NCBI RefSeq assembly: GCF_014192015.1
Contig: NZ_JACHXJ010000002.1
Span: 310,001-374,000, forward strand
From: Paenibacillus rhizosphaerae
GTDB lineage: Bacteria; Bacillota; Bacilli; Paenibacillales; Paenibacillaceae
Direction: 5' to 3'
Length of the DNA: 64,000 bases
Shown: positions 38,669 to 46,921 of the stretch, piece after piece
How positions within the stretch are numbered: the stretch's first letter is position 1
How the letters are laid out: every line of letters begins with the position of its first letter
Notes under the pieces: generated by a model
What the model saw: only the letters and a program-made list of their open reading frames with translations
What the model was told of the DNA's origin: nothing
Databases searched by the model: none
Position numbers and translations under genes: made by a program

Positions 38669-39306
38669 CTACCCTAGCAGAAATTCCAGCACGTATCGCA
38701 TCCCATTTGCTTGAAATCGGAGCGGTCGCGCTCCGGCCGAAACAACCGTTCACTTGGACTTCGGGCATCAAGTCGCCCATCTACTGCGATAATCGTCTGA
38801 CGATGTCTTACCCCGAAATCCGGGAGCTTATCGCCGAATCGTTCGCCGCGATCATCCGGGCGCAGTATCCGGATGCGGAAGTCATTGCCGGAACGGCGAC
38901 CGCCGGTATCCCTCATGCGGCGTGGGTTGCCCAGAAGCTGAACCTGCCGATGGCCTATATCCGCGATAAAGCGAAGGGGCACGGTAAGGAGAACCTGATC
39001 GAGGGCATCATCAAGCCGGGGCAAAAAGTCGTCGTCATCGAAGACTTGATCTCGACCGGCGGCAGCTCGCTTAAAGCGGCAGTAGCCGTGAAGGAAGCAG
39101 GTGCTGAGCCGCTCGCCGTGCTCGCCATCTTCAGCTATCAGCTCGATAAAGGGGTACAAGCCTTTGCCGAAGCGGGGATTCCGCTGCAAACGTTGTCCAA
39201 CTATACGGCGCTGATGGAAGTAGCCCTGGAAAAGGGAGCCATTCAGCAGGAGGACGTCGAAGCGCTCACAGCGTGGAGAGAAGATCCGTCGTCGTTCGGA
39301 AACTAA
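38665..39306 (+). CDS. pyrE: Orotate phosphoribosyltransferase
   Basis: Transfers PRPP to orotate. 213 residues. The PRPP loop [17 protein letters not shown] is near residue 118, and [15 protein letters not shown] near 75. TTG start coupled to pyrF, with AAGGAG about 11 bases upstream. Last gene of the operon; a terminator follows after 53 bases. Confidence 0.97.
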   Translation: MTTLAEIPARIASHLLEIGAVALRPKQPFTWTSGIKSPIYCDNRLTMSYPEIRELIAESFAAIIRAQYPDAEVIAGTATAGIPHAAWVAQKLNLPMAYIRDKAKGHGKENLIEGIIKPGQKVVVIEDLISTGGSSLKAAVAVKEAGAEPLAVLAIFSYQLDKGVQAFAEAGIPLQTLSNYTALMEVALEKGAIQQEDVEALTAWREDPSSFGN

Positions 39307-39359
39307 GAGGACGACGCTTGTGTGATTTTATCTCTTATGCATTTATAAAATGATACAGC

Positions 39360-39387
39360 AAAGGCAGCCCTGCGGGCTGCCTTTTTA
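39360..39387 (+). terminator. Terminator of the pyr operon
   Basis: Stem AAGGCAGCCC (39361-39370) with 39374-39383, loop TGC, five T residues. Confidence 0.9.
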
Positions 39388-39456
39388 AGTTTGTTCACAT
39401 GGATATGGACCGTTCTTGAACCATCCTGTAACCCCAGCTTGTGGTTTTCAAATCAT

Positions 39457-40329
39457 TTAGTGGATGGCATTTTTCTCAAAATTGCCGCCGAGCACATCGG
39501 ACACATGCTCAATGGCAATAAAGGCTTTGGGATCGATCTCCTGCACGAGCGCCTTCAGTTTGGCCAGCTCAAGCCGGGTGACGACGCAATAAATCACTTG
39601 AGTATCTTCCTTCGAGTAGCCGCCTCTGGCGTACATGAAGGTCGTGCTGCGTCCCAGGCGATCCTGAATCGTTTGGGAAATTTCCTCGTATTCATTCGAG
39701 ATGATGGTGACCGACTTGGACTCGTTCAAGCCCTCGACCACGATATCCATCACTTTAGAGGCCATATAGTATGTAAATATGGAGTACATTGCGGAATCCC
39801 AACCGAAAACGAAACCGGCAACAATGAAAATGAATACGTTCATGATCATGATGATTTGGCCGACCGGCATGCGGAGCTTTTTAGATAGCAGAATCGCGAC
39901 AATTTCGGTTCCGTCGAGCGAGCCGCCGAAACGGATGACGAGTCCGACTCCCAGGCCGAGAATAAGGCCGCCGAACAGGACCGCTAATATTTTCTCATTG
40001 GTAAAAGGACTGACATGATGCAGCAGCTGTGTCGTTACAGACATAACGGCGATGCCGTAAAGGGTAGAGATGGCGAACGTTTTTCCGATCTGCTTGTAGC
40101 CCAGAAATAAAAACGGGAGGTTGATAATGAACAGAAAAATACCGAGCGGAAAGTCGGTTACTTTGGATAAGACGATCGAAATCCCGGTGATGCCTCCATC
40201 GATAATTTCATTGGGAACCAGAAATACCTCGAGCGCGACGGCCATGAGCACGGCCCCCACCGTAATAAATACAAATTTTTTGACCAGATCCGCAAAAGAC
40301 AGCCTTTTATGTGTTTTTGCCATGGACAT
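39457..40329 (-). CDS. YitT-family membrane protein (DUF2179 C-terminal domain)
   Basis: 290 residues from the ATG at 40329, behind AGGAAAG; an upstream in-frame Met (40362) lacks a site. About five transmembrane helices form the YitT_membrane domain (LMAVALEVFLVPNEIIDGGITG to residue ~190). A soluble DUF2179 domain follows (SKSVTIISNEYEEISQTI to the end). Function unknown. Convergent with pyrE. Confidence 0.93.
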   Translation of the reverse strand: MSMAKTHKRLSFADLVKKFVFITVGAVLMAVALEVFLVPNEIIDGGITGISIVLSKVTDFPLGIFLFIINLPFLFLGYKQIGKTFAISTLYGIAVMSVTTQLLHHVSPFTNEKILAVLFGGLILGLGVGLVIRFGGSLDGTEIVAILLSKKLRMPVGQIIMIMNVFIFIVAGFVFGWDSAMYSIFTYYMASKVMDIVVEGLNESKSVTIISNEYEEISQTIQDRLGRSTTFMYARGGYSKEDTQVIYCVVTRLELAKLKALVQEIDPKAFIAIEHVSDVLGGNFEKNAIH

Positions 40330-40372
40330 TCCCCACTTTCCTGAAATTAAAATGTTAAACAACTTAGTTATC

Positions 40373-40401
40373 AGTATAAACGATTTTTCCGCTCAGCACA
40401 A
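40373..40401 (-). promoter_or_regulatory. Promoter of the yitT-family gene
   Basis: On the minus strand TTGTGC (40401-40396), a 17-base spacer and TATACT (40378-40373), 43 bases before the start codon. Confidence 0.55.
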
Positions 40402-40532
40402 AGCAATCTCGCTTTTTTTCGAACGTTTTCGACATTGTACTAGCTGACATTTTTGCTGCTATGAATGAACCTTGGCGTTTGCGGCAACAATAGGCATCAA
40501 AACAGCTCATCTATGAAAGGAAGGCAGCAGGA

Positions 40533-40697
40533 ATGCGATGGGTGTATTTTGGTAAGCTTTACCGGACAAAATTTCAGGCAGGGTGCCTGGCCAAAAGGCT
40601 GGAGCAGGACAGCTGGATTTACGGCTATGAAGAGCCGCGGCTCGTTGAAATATTCCGTTCACGGAGAGGCAGGTACGGCGTCCGCTTCTTGCCGTGA
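40533..40697 (+). CDS. Small basic protein, 54 residues
   Basis: Reads MRWVYFGKLYRTKFQAGCLA to a C-terminus GRYGVRFLP. Strongly basic with aromatic clusters. ATG lies 8 bases after AAGGAAGG, a good ribosome site. It looks like a genuine short gene rather than chance: good site, ordinary composition and a compact alpha/beta pattern. Function unknown and no family recognised with certainty. Lies between divergent yitT and the tRNA cluster. The rest of the gap 40330-40806 holds the two flanking promoters. Confidence 0.6.
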   Translation: MRWVYFGKLYRTKFQAGCLAKRLEQDSWIYGYEEPRLVEIFRSRRGRYGVRFLP

Positions 40698-40745
40698 CAT
40701 GGCAGGCTTCCCGGGTGTACTAACGCCAATTCCATAAATAAATAC

Positions 40746-40775
40746 TTGACGCAGTGGGTACATATGCTGTATATT
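40746..40775 (+). promoter_or_regulatory. Promoter of the tRNA cluster
   Basis: TTGACG (40746-40751), an 18-base spacer and TATATT (40770-40775), 32 bases before the first tRNA. Confidence 0.75.
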
Positions 40776-40806
40776 AAACCTTGTCGCTATTTGATATGGT
40801 TAATGA

Positions 40807-40887
<81 letters not shown>

Positions 40888-40921
40888 AACAGCCATTATC
40901 TGTACGGTATATACTTGATCA

Positions 40922-40998
40922 GGGCCCTTAGCTCAGTTGGTTAGAGCGGTCGGCTCATAACCGACTGGTCGGGGGTTCGAGTCCCTCAGGGCCCACCA
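40922..40998 (+). tRNA. tRNA-Ile2 (CAU, to be lysidine modified)
   Basis: 77 bases with encoded CCA and the 7-base acceptor GGGCCCT/AGGGCCC. Anticodon CAU in loop CTCATAA. The body resembles E. coli tRNA-Ile2 more than elongator tRNA-Met, but assignment between these two is by resemblance only. Confidence 0.8.
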
Positions 40999-41023
40999 TA
41001 TAGCAATACGTAAGAAACAGCAT

Positions 41024-41109
41024 GCCGGGGTGGCGGAATTGGCAGACGCACAGGACTTAAAATCCTGCGGTAGGTGACTACCGTACCGGTTCGAGCCCGG
41101 TCCTCGGCA
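41024..41109 (+). tRNA. tRNA-Leu (UAA), copy 1
   Basis: 86 bases with a long variable arm; anticodon TAA in ACTTAAAATC. Acceptor GCCGGGG/CCTCGGC. CCA is not encoded (the gene ends A, then TAC). Confidence 0.95.
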
Positions 41110-41131
41110 TACAGGTGAACAATTCAAAGGA

Positions 41132-41165
41132 AGCCGGTTCAGTCTTTGACTGAGCCGGTTTTTTT
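41132..41165 (+). terminator. Terminator after the first tRNA-Leu
   Basis: A 13-base stem (41132-41144 with 41148-41160, two G-U pairs), loop TTT, then a T-tract. Confidence 0.85.
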
Positions 41166-41202
41166 GTACGCATTGCCGTTAAGAGAAAAGGAAATTAAAG
41201 GA

Positions 41203-41231
41203 TTGCCGGTATAGGCAAAACATGTTATATT
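41203..41231 (+). promoter_or_regulatory. Promoter of the second tRNA-Leu
   Basis: TTGCCG (41203-41208), a 17-base spacer and TATATT (41226-41231), 30 bases before the tRNA. Confidence 0.65.
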
Positions 41232-41261
41232 AAATTTTGTCGTCACAAAAGTGATAGACAG

Positions 41262-41347
41262 GCCGGGGTGGCGGAATTGGCAGACGCACAGGACTTAAAA
41301 TCCTGCGGTAGGTGACTACCGTACCGGTTCGAGCCCGGTTCTCGGCA
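41262..41347 (+). tRNA. tRNA-Leu (UAA), copy 2
   Basis: Identical to copy 1 except C to T at position 66 (41340), which changes G7-C66 to G7-U66. CCA not encoded. It has its own promoter and terminator, so this is a duplicated transcription unit. Confidence 0.95.
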
Positions 41348-41373
41348 TTAGATTCGAACAAGTTGAACAGGGT

Positions 41374-41408
41374 AAGCTGGTCCGGGATCGGGGCCGGCTT
41401 ATTTTTTT
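41374..41408 (+). terminator. Terminator after the second tRNA-Leu
   Basis: Stem AAGCTGGTCC (41374-41383) with 41391-41400, two G-U pairs, then seven T residues. Confidence 0.85.
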
Positions 41409-41516
41409 AGATATAACCAGGTAAAAGCTTCGGAACACGGTTTCCTTGAATGTGCGTCGATAGACGTTTTTCTATAAAAATAGGTTTATATATTTACGAG
41501 AGAGGAGAAATGCTTC

Positions 41517-42188
41517 ATGATATTTAATAATGATTGGGACGAGCAGCTGAAGGAAGAAACCGAAAAGGACTATTTTCAGGAACTCCGTTATAAGCTGGCC
41601 AAGGAATACAAGCTTCACAAAGTGTACCCGCCGAAAGAGGACCTTTTTAAAGCGCTCAAGCTGACCCCATACCAGGATACCAAAGTCGTCATTTTGGGAC
41701 AGGATCCTTATCATGGACCCGGGCAGGCCCACGGCCTCAGCTTTTCGGTCAAACCCGGCGTACGGATTCCGCCTTCCCTTGTGAACATTTACAAAGAGCT
41801 GCACAGCGATCTGGGGGCGCCGATTCCAAACCACGGAACGCTGGTGCATTGGGCCGAGCAGGGGGTGCTGCTGCTCAATACGGTGCTGACCGTCCGGGAT
41901 GGAGTGGCAAATTCGCATAAAGGATTAGGATGGGAGCGATTTACCGATGCTGTCATAGAGAAGCTGAATGAGCGGGATAAGCCGGTTGTGTTCATTCTGT
42001 GGGGAAGCCATGCGCAGAAAAAGGGAGCTTTTATCGATCGGAAAAAGCATCTGGTGATCCAGTCGGTTCACCCGAGCCCGCTGTCGGTGCACCGTGGTTT
42101 TTTTGGAAGCAGGCCGTTTTCCAAAGCCAACGCGTTTTTAGCAGCCCATGGAATCAAACCGGTCGATTGGGCGATTCCTGACAGGTAA
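41517..42188 (+). CDS. ung: Uracil-DNA glycosylase, family 1
   Basis: Excises uracil from DNA in base-excision repair. 223 residues. The catalytic water-activating motif [18 protein letters not shown] is near residue 61 and [13 protein letters not shown] near 182. ATG behind GAGAGGAG. The next gene begins 32 bases later with its own strong ribosome site. Confidence 0.97.
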   Translation: MIFNNDWDEQLKEETEKDYFQELRYKLAKEYKLHKVYPPKEDLFKALKLTPYQDTKVVILGQDPYHGPGQAHGLSFSVKPGVRIPPSLVNIYKELHSDLGAPIPNHGTLVHWAEQGVLLLNTVLTVRDGVANSHKGLGWERFTDAVIEKLNERDKPVVFILWGSHAQKKGAFIDRKKHLVIQSVHPSPLSVHRGFFGSRPFSKANAFLAAHGIKPVDWAIPDR

Positions 42189-42220
42189 CTTATTTTTATG
42201 CGAAAGGAGGCGAAAGGGCC

Positions 42221-42631
42221 ATGAAGAACTGGATCGGCCGGCGGGTTACCATCCTGTGCAATGACAAGCTGCATTCCCGGGTCAAGGGGACGCTTCGCAA
42301 GTGGGATGAACATAACGAATGGCTCGTGCTCGGGCCGCACGACCTGAAGCTGCCGTTTGGCGAGGTTTGTACGATCCGGCTTCTTCCCGAGGGAAAAAAT
42401 GCCCCTGACGCCGCGCCTCATTCGGTCGGATATATCCTGAAGGACAAACGGCAGTTCGATAACGCCGTGTTGTTCGGGTCCGAGGTCATGATCTGGCGGA
42501 AGGACCGTCTGGAAGCATACAGGGCCACCCTGAGCTCGCATCATGCGGAGACGGTGACCCTGTCGGACGGCCGGACTTTTCGGAAAGCGGAGTGCACTTG
42601 CGTGGTCCGTTCATTGCGAGGCATGCTTTGA
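42221..42631 (+). CDS. Hypothetical protein, 136 residues
   Basis: No family recognised. A soluble protein with a beta-rich pattern (WIGRRVTILCNDKLHSRVKG, EWLVLGPHDLKLPFGEVCTI); a short low-complexity Ala/Pro linker near residue 62 is followed by a charged second half. ATG behind AAAGGAGG. Likely co-transcribed with ung. Its last codons form the left arm of a terminator stem. Confidence 0.8.
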   Translation: MKNWIGRRVTILCNDKLHSRVKGTLRKWDEHNEWLVLGPHDLKLPFGEVCTIRLLPEGKNAPDAAPHSVGYILKDKRQFDNAVLFGSEVMIWRKDRLEAYRATLSSHHAETVTLSDGRTFRKAECTCVVRSLRGML

Positions 42632-42658
42632 GACATTGGTCTGGGGCATGCCTTTTTT
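42619..42658 (+). terminator. Terminator overlapping a gene end
   Basis: AGGCATGC (42619-42626) pairs with GCATGCCT (42646-42653) and six T residues follow. The loop is long (19 bases). Confidence 0.6.
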
Positions 42659-42660
42659 CT

Positions 42661-43743
42661 TCACTCTTTCATATCATCTACCTTTTCCGCCAAAAACAGC
42701 CCATACACCCGGACGATGATGATTTTGGCGATCATATAGACGGGAATGGCCAAAATGACGCCGACAATCCCGGATACGTCTCCGCCGATCAGCAGCAGGA
42801 CGATGGCCGTCATCGGATGAATGTCCAGCTGCTTGCCGTAAATAATCGGCGTCAGCAGATTATCCTGGATCTGCTGGGAGACGATGATAACGACGAGGGA
42901 CCAGAGGGCGACGGACGGCGAATCGATAAAACCGATGATGACGACCGGAATGGCGGCGATGATCGCGCCTACGTAAGGAATCAGGTTCAGGACGATCGAG
43001 ATCAGCGCGAGCAGAAGAGAGTACGGAAGCCCGATAATAAGGAAGCCGATGTACATCAACACGCCCAGAATGAGATTCAGCACGACCCTGCCGACGATAA
43101 AGTTGCTGAGCGCCGTATCGATTTCCCGCAGCGCTTCCTTCCCGTCCTTCCGGTATTTCCGGGGAAGTATGTGCAAAATTTTAGGCGGAAGCTTGCTGCT
43201 CTCTTTCAGCATGTAATACAGCACGATCGGAACGGTGGCGATAATGACCACAACGTTGGAGACGACGGAAATAAAATTGGAAATCGAATCCGTTATGGCC
43301 ATAATCAGCCCGTTGAGGTATTCACTCACGCGGGCATAAATTTCCGACTCGCTCGGCAGCGCCTTGGCGAAAAAGCTGTTTTTCTGAAGAGCCTCAAACT
43401 GCTTCTGCAAATCTTCCACGAAGTAAGGCGCGTTTTCCGCAAAAGTGATCAGCTGCTCGCGCAGCGTTGGCCATACCAGCACCGAAAACAGGGCAATCAG
43501 TCCAACGAATACGAGGTAGATCGACAGAATCGAAAGCGGCCTTTTCCAGTGATGCTTCTCCAAGTAGTTCACGATGGGCCTCAGCAAGTAATACATGAAA
43601 CCGGCCAGCATCACCGGCACCACCAGCAGCTTGAACAGCAGCACGATCGGATTGAAAATAAATTTTACTTTGGCACCCAAATAAATAATCAAAAGTGCCG
43701 CGATGATGCCCAGACAGGTACGAAAATATTTGCTCTGCAACAA
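42661..43743 (-). CDS. AI-2E family transporter (PerM/YtvI-like permease)
   Basis: 360 residues with about eight transmembrane helices. The family's long extracytoplasmic/soluble stretch lies near 95-145. The signature PYVGAIIAAIPVVIIGF near residue 265 and GDVSGIVGVILAIPVYMI near the end are present. Substrate unknown; the family name does not prove autoinducer export. TTG start at 43743, behind GGGGGGATT. Convergent with the preceding gene. A divergent short gene lies upstream. Confidence 0.92.
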   Translation of the reverse strand: MLQSKYFRTCLGIIAALLIIYLGAKVKFIFNPIVLLFKLLVVPVMLAGFMYYLLRPIVNYLEKHHWKRPLSILSIYLVFVGLIALFSVLVWPTLREQLITFAENAPYFVEDLQKQFEALQKNSFFAKALPSESEIYARVSEYLNGLIMAITDSISNFISVVSNVVVIIATVPIVLYYMLKESSKLPPKILHILPRKYRKDGKEALREIDTALSNFIVGRVVLNLILGVLMYIGFLIIGLPYSLLLALISIVLNLIPYVGAIIAAIPVVIIGFIDSPSVALWSLVVIIVSQQIQDNLLTPIIYGKQLDIHPMTAIVLLLIGGDVSGIVGVILAIPVYMIAKIIIVRVYGLFLAEKVDDMKE

Positions 43744-43956
43744 TCAAATCCCCCCAGCTCTCATGGACCAGCCTATGTAACGGTCTGTTTCCTCTTTTAC
43801 AACCCATTAACCAAATGTCATAGGGATGATTCAGGGAGCTGTTGCCATCGCGCCCGAGGACGGTAAAAGTTTAAGGAAAACAGGGTACTCGTACAGTCAA
43901 ACCGCGGAGGGACTACATAATATAGATTGACCCCAGGAAAAAGGAGGTTCAAATCT

Positions 43957-44073
43957 ATGAGTGGAGTCGTAGGCGGCGCTGGGTACGGTCCAGGCGGCGT
44001 TTTTAAATCGACGGGAGCCATCCTGGTTCTCTTCATCCTTTTGGTCATTATTTTGAGTTCCTGTATTTATTAA
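43957..44073 (+). CDS. YjcZ-family small sporulation protein, 38 residues
   Basis: Begins MSGVVGGAGYGPGGVF, then one hydrophobic helix (STGAILVLFILLVIILSSC) and ends CIY. The Gly-rich start plus single helix is typical of YjcZ-like proteins, made late in sporulation. AAAGGAGG lies upstream at normal spacing, and a terminator follows. The gap 43744-43956 holds no other gene. Confidence 0.85.
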   Translation: MSGVVGGAGYGPGGVFKSTGAILVLFILLVIILSSCIY

Positions 44074-44086
44074 GACGAAACACAAC

Positions 44087-44120
44087 ACATCCTGGCGGTA
44101 TTCGGCCGGGATGTTTTTTT
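44087..44120 (+). terminator. Terminator after the YjcZ-family gene
   Basis: ACATCCTGGC (44087-44096) pairs with GCCGGGATGT (44105-44114), one G-U, followed by seven T residues. Confidence 0.88.
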
Positions 44121-44177
44121 ATGGCTGTGAAAGTTTACCTAATTACATACCGTTATTTAGCCTGGGAGGGATTGAGG

Positions 44178-44669
44178 ATGAATCGACTCGTGATCGCATT
44201 GTTCCGAACGAGACAGGATGCGGCGCTGGCGGTCAGCGCGCTGTGGGAACGTCATTTTGACAAAAAGGACGTGTCGCTGCTTGCCCTTGACAAGAGACAG
44301 CTATCTATCATATGCCGGGATACCGGCTTGAAAGAACCCGTGTCCAGGCATGGTACCAGCGGGTTGTTTGGCGAAATCCGGGATTTAACCTCCAGCTTGA
44401 CGCTGCGGGATCAAATCACCTGGGCATCGGGACCGGCAGCGGCCAAACTTGCAGGGGCGGAAGTCGGCGGCAAAGACGACGGGCTCATTGTCAGTCTGAT
44501 GGGGATTGGCGTCCCCGAAAGGGATGCGGAGAGCTATGAGGAGCTGCTGATTCAGGGGCATTTTATGGTCATTGTGGAATGCAGTAAGGAGCGAAGCATC
44601 GAGGCGCAGCATGTTCTTGAGGCTCATCGGTGCGTCGAGACGAACAAAGAGAAACGTATATCGACATAA
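44178..44669 (+). CDS. Hypothetical protein, possibly YflT-like stress protein
   Basis: 163 residues from the ATG at 44178, behind GGGAGGGATTGAGG; the frame is open to 44121 without a site. N-terminal MNRLVIALFRTRQDAALAVSALWE looks like a ferredoxin-like fold found in YflT-type general-stress proteins. The centre has a short Ala/Gly-rich part (ASGPAAAKLAGAEVGG), and YEELLIQGHFMVIVECS completes a second strand-helix unit. The family call is tentative. Confidence 0.75.
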   Translation: MNRLVIALFRTRQDAALAVSALWERHFDKKDVSLLALDKRQLSIICRDTGLKEPVSRHGTSGLFGEIRDLTSSLTLRDQITWASGPAAAKLAGAEVGGKDDGLIVSLMGIGVPERDAESYEELLIQGHFMVIVECSKERSIEAQHVLEAHRCVETNKEKRIST

Positions 44670-44697
44670 AAAAAGGGCGATCGAGTACCGATCCCCT
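44667..44697 (-). terminator. Terminator of the 53-residue minus-strand gene
   Basis: Read on the minus strand: a GGGGATCG...CGATCGCCC stem with one bulge, then a run of T residues. It also lies just after the plus-strand stop at 44669. Confidence 0.5.
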
Positions 44698-44702
44698 TCC
44701 GG

Positions 44703-44864
44703 TCAATAAATGATTCTCCGGCTTAAATTTACAGTCGTTCCGTATTTTTTGCTGAGGATCTTGGCTTCTTCGGTGACGTAGGCGAGGATGTGCTGCAGCC
44801 GCTGGTTGACCGGCCGGATGGTTTCTTTGACTTCGCCGTGGACGATGACGTCAAACACGATCAT
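44703..44864 (-). CDS. Hypothetical protein, 53 residues
   Basis: Reads MIVFDVIVHGEVKETIRPVN then a helical, basic C-terminus ending NLSRRIIY. ATG 44864 is behind AAGGAGGT at good spacing, so the gene is likely real. No family recognised. Convergent with the 44178 gene. Confidence 0.7.
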   Translation of the reverse strand: MIVFDVIVHGEVKETIRPVNQRLQHILAYVTEEAKILSKKYGTTVNLSRRIIY

Positions 44865-45037
44865 GAACGAATACCTCCTTATATGCGGGATAAATCCATG
44901 ATAAAATACAACCATCAGAGAGGAATCAATTTGGGTGGAGCGGTTTGTAAACTCTACGGTTTATACTCGCATTACATAAGACAGGTACGATGATTTGGTA
45001 AGGTTTGCGAGAATACCAGTCGGGAGGTTGAGAGAGT

Positions 45038-45778
45038 TTGGAGTCTATTATTAATTTTGCACACCGGGGCGCGTCTGCGGTATGTCCGGAAAATACGATG
45101 GCCGCGTTTGCCCGCAGTTTGGAGCTTGGTGCCACGGGGATTGAAACCGATGTTCAGTTAACCCGGGACGGCCGGCTCGTCCTGATTCACGACGAAACGT
45201 TGTCGCGGACGACAAACGGGAGCGGGTGGGTCAAAGACTATGACCTGGAAGAGCTTCGCAAGCTGGGTGCCGGCAGCTGGTTCCATCCCGATTTTGCACA
45301 GGAGCGCCTTCCGCTGCTGGAAGAGCTGCTGGAGCTGGTTAAAGACACCGGGACCGTCGTGAATATTGAGTTGAAAAATACCAAGGTGCCGTATGCCGGG
45401 CTGGAAGAGAAGGTCATCGGCATGGTAAGAAGCTATAACCTGAGCGAGCGGATCGTCATCTCGAGCTTCAATCACTATTCCCTGCGGCTTTGCAAAGAGC
45501 TCGCGCCTGAAATCCGCACCGGTATTTTGTACATGGAAGGACTGTATGAGCCGTGGGAGTATGCGCGCAGCGTTGAAGCCGACGCCTTGCACGCCTACCA
45601 TTTCGCGGTACTGCCTGAATTTGTGGCTGGAGCAAAGGCCGCCGGCAAGGTATACCACCCATGGACGGTCAACGAAGAAAAGGAAATGCAGCGGCTTATC
45701 GACGCGGGAGCGGCGGGCATCATCACCGACTATCCGGATAAGCTGGCAGCACTGCAGAGCGCCTCGGTGGGCTCATAA
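45038..45778 (+). CDS. Glycerophosphodiester phosphodiesterase, cytosolic
   Basis: Hydrolyses glycerophosphodiesters to glycerol-3-phosphate and an alcohol. 246 residues, GDPD TIM-barrel. No signal peptide. Motifs: FAHRGASAVCPENTMAAF near residue 8 (catalytic His and Glu), GIETDVQLTRDGRLVLIHD near 34, and VNIELKN near 107. TTG at 45038 behind CGGGAGGTTGAG. A strong terminator follows. Confidence 0.93.
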   Translation: MESIINFAHRGASAVCPENTMAAFARSLELGATGIETDVQLTRDGRLVLIHDETLSRTTNGSGWVKDYDLEELRKLGAGSWFHPDFAQERLPLLEELLELVKDTGTVVNIELKNTKVPYAGLEEKVIGMVRSYNLSERIVISSFNHYSLRLCKELAPEIRTGILYMEGLYEPWEYARSVEADALHAYHFAVLPEFVAGAKAAGKVYHPWTVNEEKEMQRLIDAGAAGIITDYPDKLAALQSASVGS

Positions 45779-45785
45779 AACACGG

Positions 45786-45819
45786 ATAACCCGATGCCTG
45801 GGCGGCATCGGGTTATTTT
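45786..45819 (+). terminator. Terminator after the GDPD gene
   Basis: A perfect 13-base stem ATAACCCGATGCC (45786-45798) with 45804-45816, loop TGGGC, four T residues. Confidence 0.88.
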
Positions 45820-45856
45820 GTGCCCGTAAACGTCTTGAGAACGGTGAGGGAACGCG

Positions 45857-46030
45857 TCACCCCTGATGATCCGGTGATTCCCCGTTCGACGGATGTTTAC
45901 CTTTTTTCAATTCCCGTGCCCCTTCTTCCAGCACGTCTTCAATCATGTCCGTGGATGACGGCGTTTCATGATCGGGTTCCGGAATGGGGTCGACCCCAGG
46001 GAAACGATCTTCTTCATTCGGTTTATTCAT
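45857..46030 (-). CDS. Small acidic hypothetical protein, 57 residues
   Basis: Reads MNKPNEEDRFPGVDPIPEPD and then a helix TDMIEDVLEEGARELKKGK; very hydrophilic, likely disordered. The ATG at 46030 follows GGGAAGGA at about 8 bases. An ATG 13 codons upstream (46069) has a similar site, AAGGAA, so the start is uncertain. No family recognised. Confidence 0.6.
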   Translation of the reverse strand: MNKPNEEDRFPGVDPIPEPDHETPSSTDMIEDVLEEGARELKKGKHPSNGESPDHQG

Positions 46031-46157
46031 CGCCACACGTCCTTCCCGTAGAATCGTTGGTACTTCCATAGTGTGTTCCTTATATGTAAGGATAAACCTT
46101 CAAAGAGCCGATGAACCACTTTTCCTGCACCTGACAGCCGGACGGTTCAGCGTGATA

Positions 46158-46187
46158 TAAAAAATAAAGCCGCCCAGTCAGGGCGGC
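46158..46187 (-). terminator. Terminator of the 64-residue minus-strand gene
   Basis: GCCGCCC (46169-46175) pairs with GGGCGGC (46181-46187), loop of five. On the minus strand it is followed by TTTATTTTTT. Confidence 0.85.
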
Positions 46188-46192
46188 GAATA

Positions 46193-46387
46193 TTAACGAA
46201 TATGAATGAGTCGTGACAGATGGCCGACTTCATCCAGCGGAATCCACATGGAGCCGTACACCGTCCGCATCTTTAAAGTACCCGGATCATCGGATTTCTC
46301 GGGGATGCCGGTAATGGATTCGCCATCCAAATTTTGAACGAATAAATGATGGCCGCGGCGGATCGCCATTTCAATTTCCTTTTCCAT
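46193..46387 (-). CDS. Hypothetical protein, 64 residues
   Basis: Starts MEKEIEMAIRRGHHLFVQNL and continues with a beta-rich pattern, including TVYGSMWIPLDEVGHLSRLI. ATG 46387 lies after ACGGGAGAAT; the eight codons upstream to 46411 lack a site. No family recognised, but the compact fold, site and own terminator support a gene. Confidence 0.72.
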   Translation of the reverse strand: MEKEIEMAIRRGHHLFVQNLDGESITGIPEKSDDPGTLKMRTVYGSMWIPLDEVGHLSRLIHIR

Positions 46388-46546
46388 GAGACTATTCTCC
46401 CGTATCCACATACTGGTAAGACTTTTGTATCAATAACTATCTTTATCATAAGATAATTTTCGGCTGATGGATAGAGAACAGATGTTTGATTAATGGGGAT
46501 ATGGACCTAAAATATGAATTTATTTTGAACGGGTGTGCAGAAAAAG

Positions 46547-46571
46547 AAAAAAAGCCCTCCGTCTGGAGGGG
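46547..46571 (-). terminator. Terminator of the yjfB-family gene
   Basis: CCCTCC (46555-46560) pairs with GGAGGG (46565-46570) around GTCT. The minus strand then reads CTTTTTTTCTTTTT. Confidence 0.85.
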
Positions 46572-46589
46572 CAGTAAAAAAGCAAGGTG

Positions 46590-46769
46590 CTAGATCCGGA
46601 TGTCAAGACGATTTCCCAAATGGGGTACGGCGCTGCTGTCCAGCATTTTGACCAGGGATTGACCGTCTTGCGAGGCTTGATCCTTAGCGATTTTAAGCAC
46701 CTGGATGCTCACATTTTGAGCCAGCCGGGACTGGCTCATGGCCATCGATAAAGCAGGGATATCCATCAT
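46590..46769 (-). CDS. YjfB-family protein (putative motility-associated), 59 residues
   Basis: Reads MMDIPALSMAMSQSRLAQNV and then a helical core (SIQVLKIAKDQASQDGQSLV) ending LDIRI. The DIPALSMAMSQ start is typical of the YjfB group, whose role is not established. The ribosome site is AGAGGAGG. Two ATGs in tandem are possible starts (46769, 46766). Confidence 0.82.
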   Translation of the reverse strand: MMDIPALSMAMSQSRLAQNVSIQVLKIAKDQASQDGQSLVKMLDSSAVPHLGNRLDIRI

Positions 46770-46839
46770 AAGCCTCCTCTATGTAAAATGGGTAAAATGG
46801 GTAACATCTATGTTATCGGATTTTCGGTGTGATTTATAA

Positions 46840-46873
46840 AATAGTTGCCGCCCAGGAACCGAAGTTCCCGGGC
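46840..46873 (-). terminator. Terminator of the His-rich gene
   Basis: On the minus strand GCCCGGGAAC-TTCG-GTTCCTGGGC (46873-46850, one G-U), followed by GGCAACTATTTT. Confidence 0.7.
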
Positions 46874-46921
46874 GTGTGATCAGGGGAGGTGACATGCTGA
46901 TGTCATCCGAAAAATCCGGAA

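Noticed and set aside
42592..43866. 424-codon plus-strand frame antisense to the AI-2E family permease
   Set aside because: Asp/Gln/His-rich shadow composition, overlapping a clear membrane protein gene.
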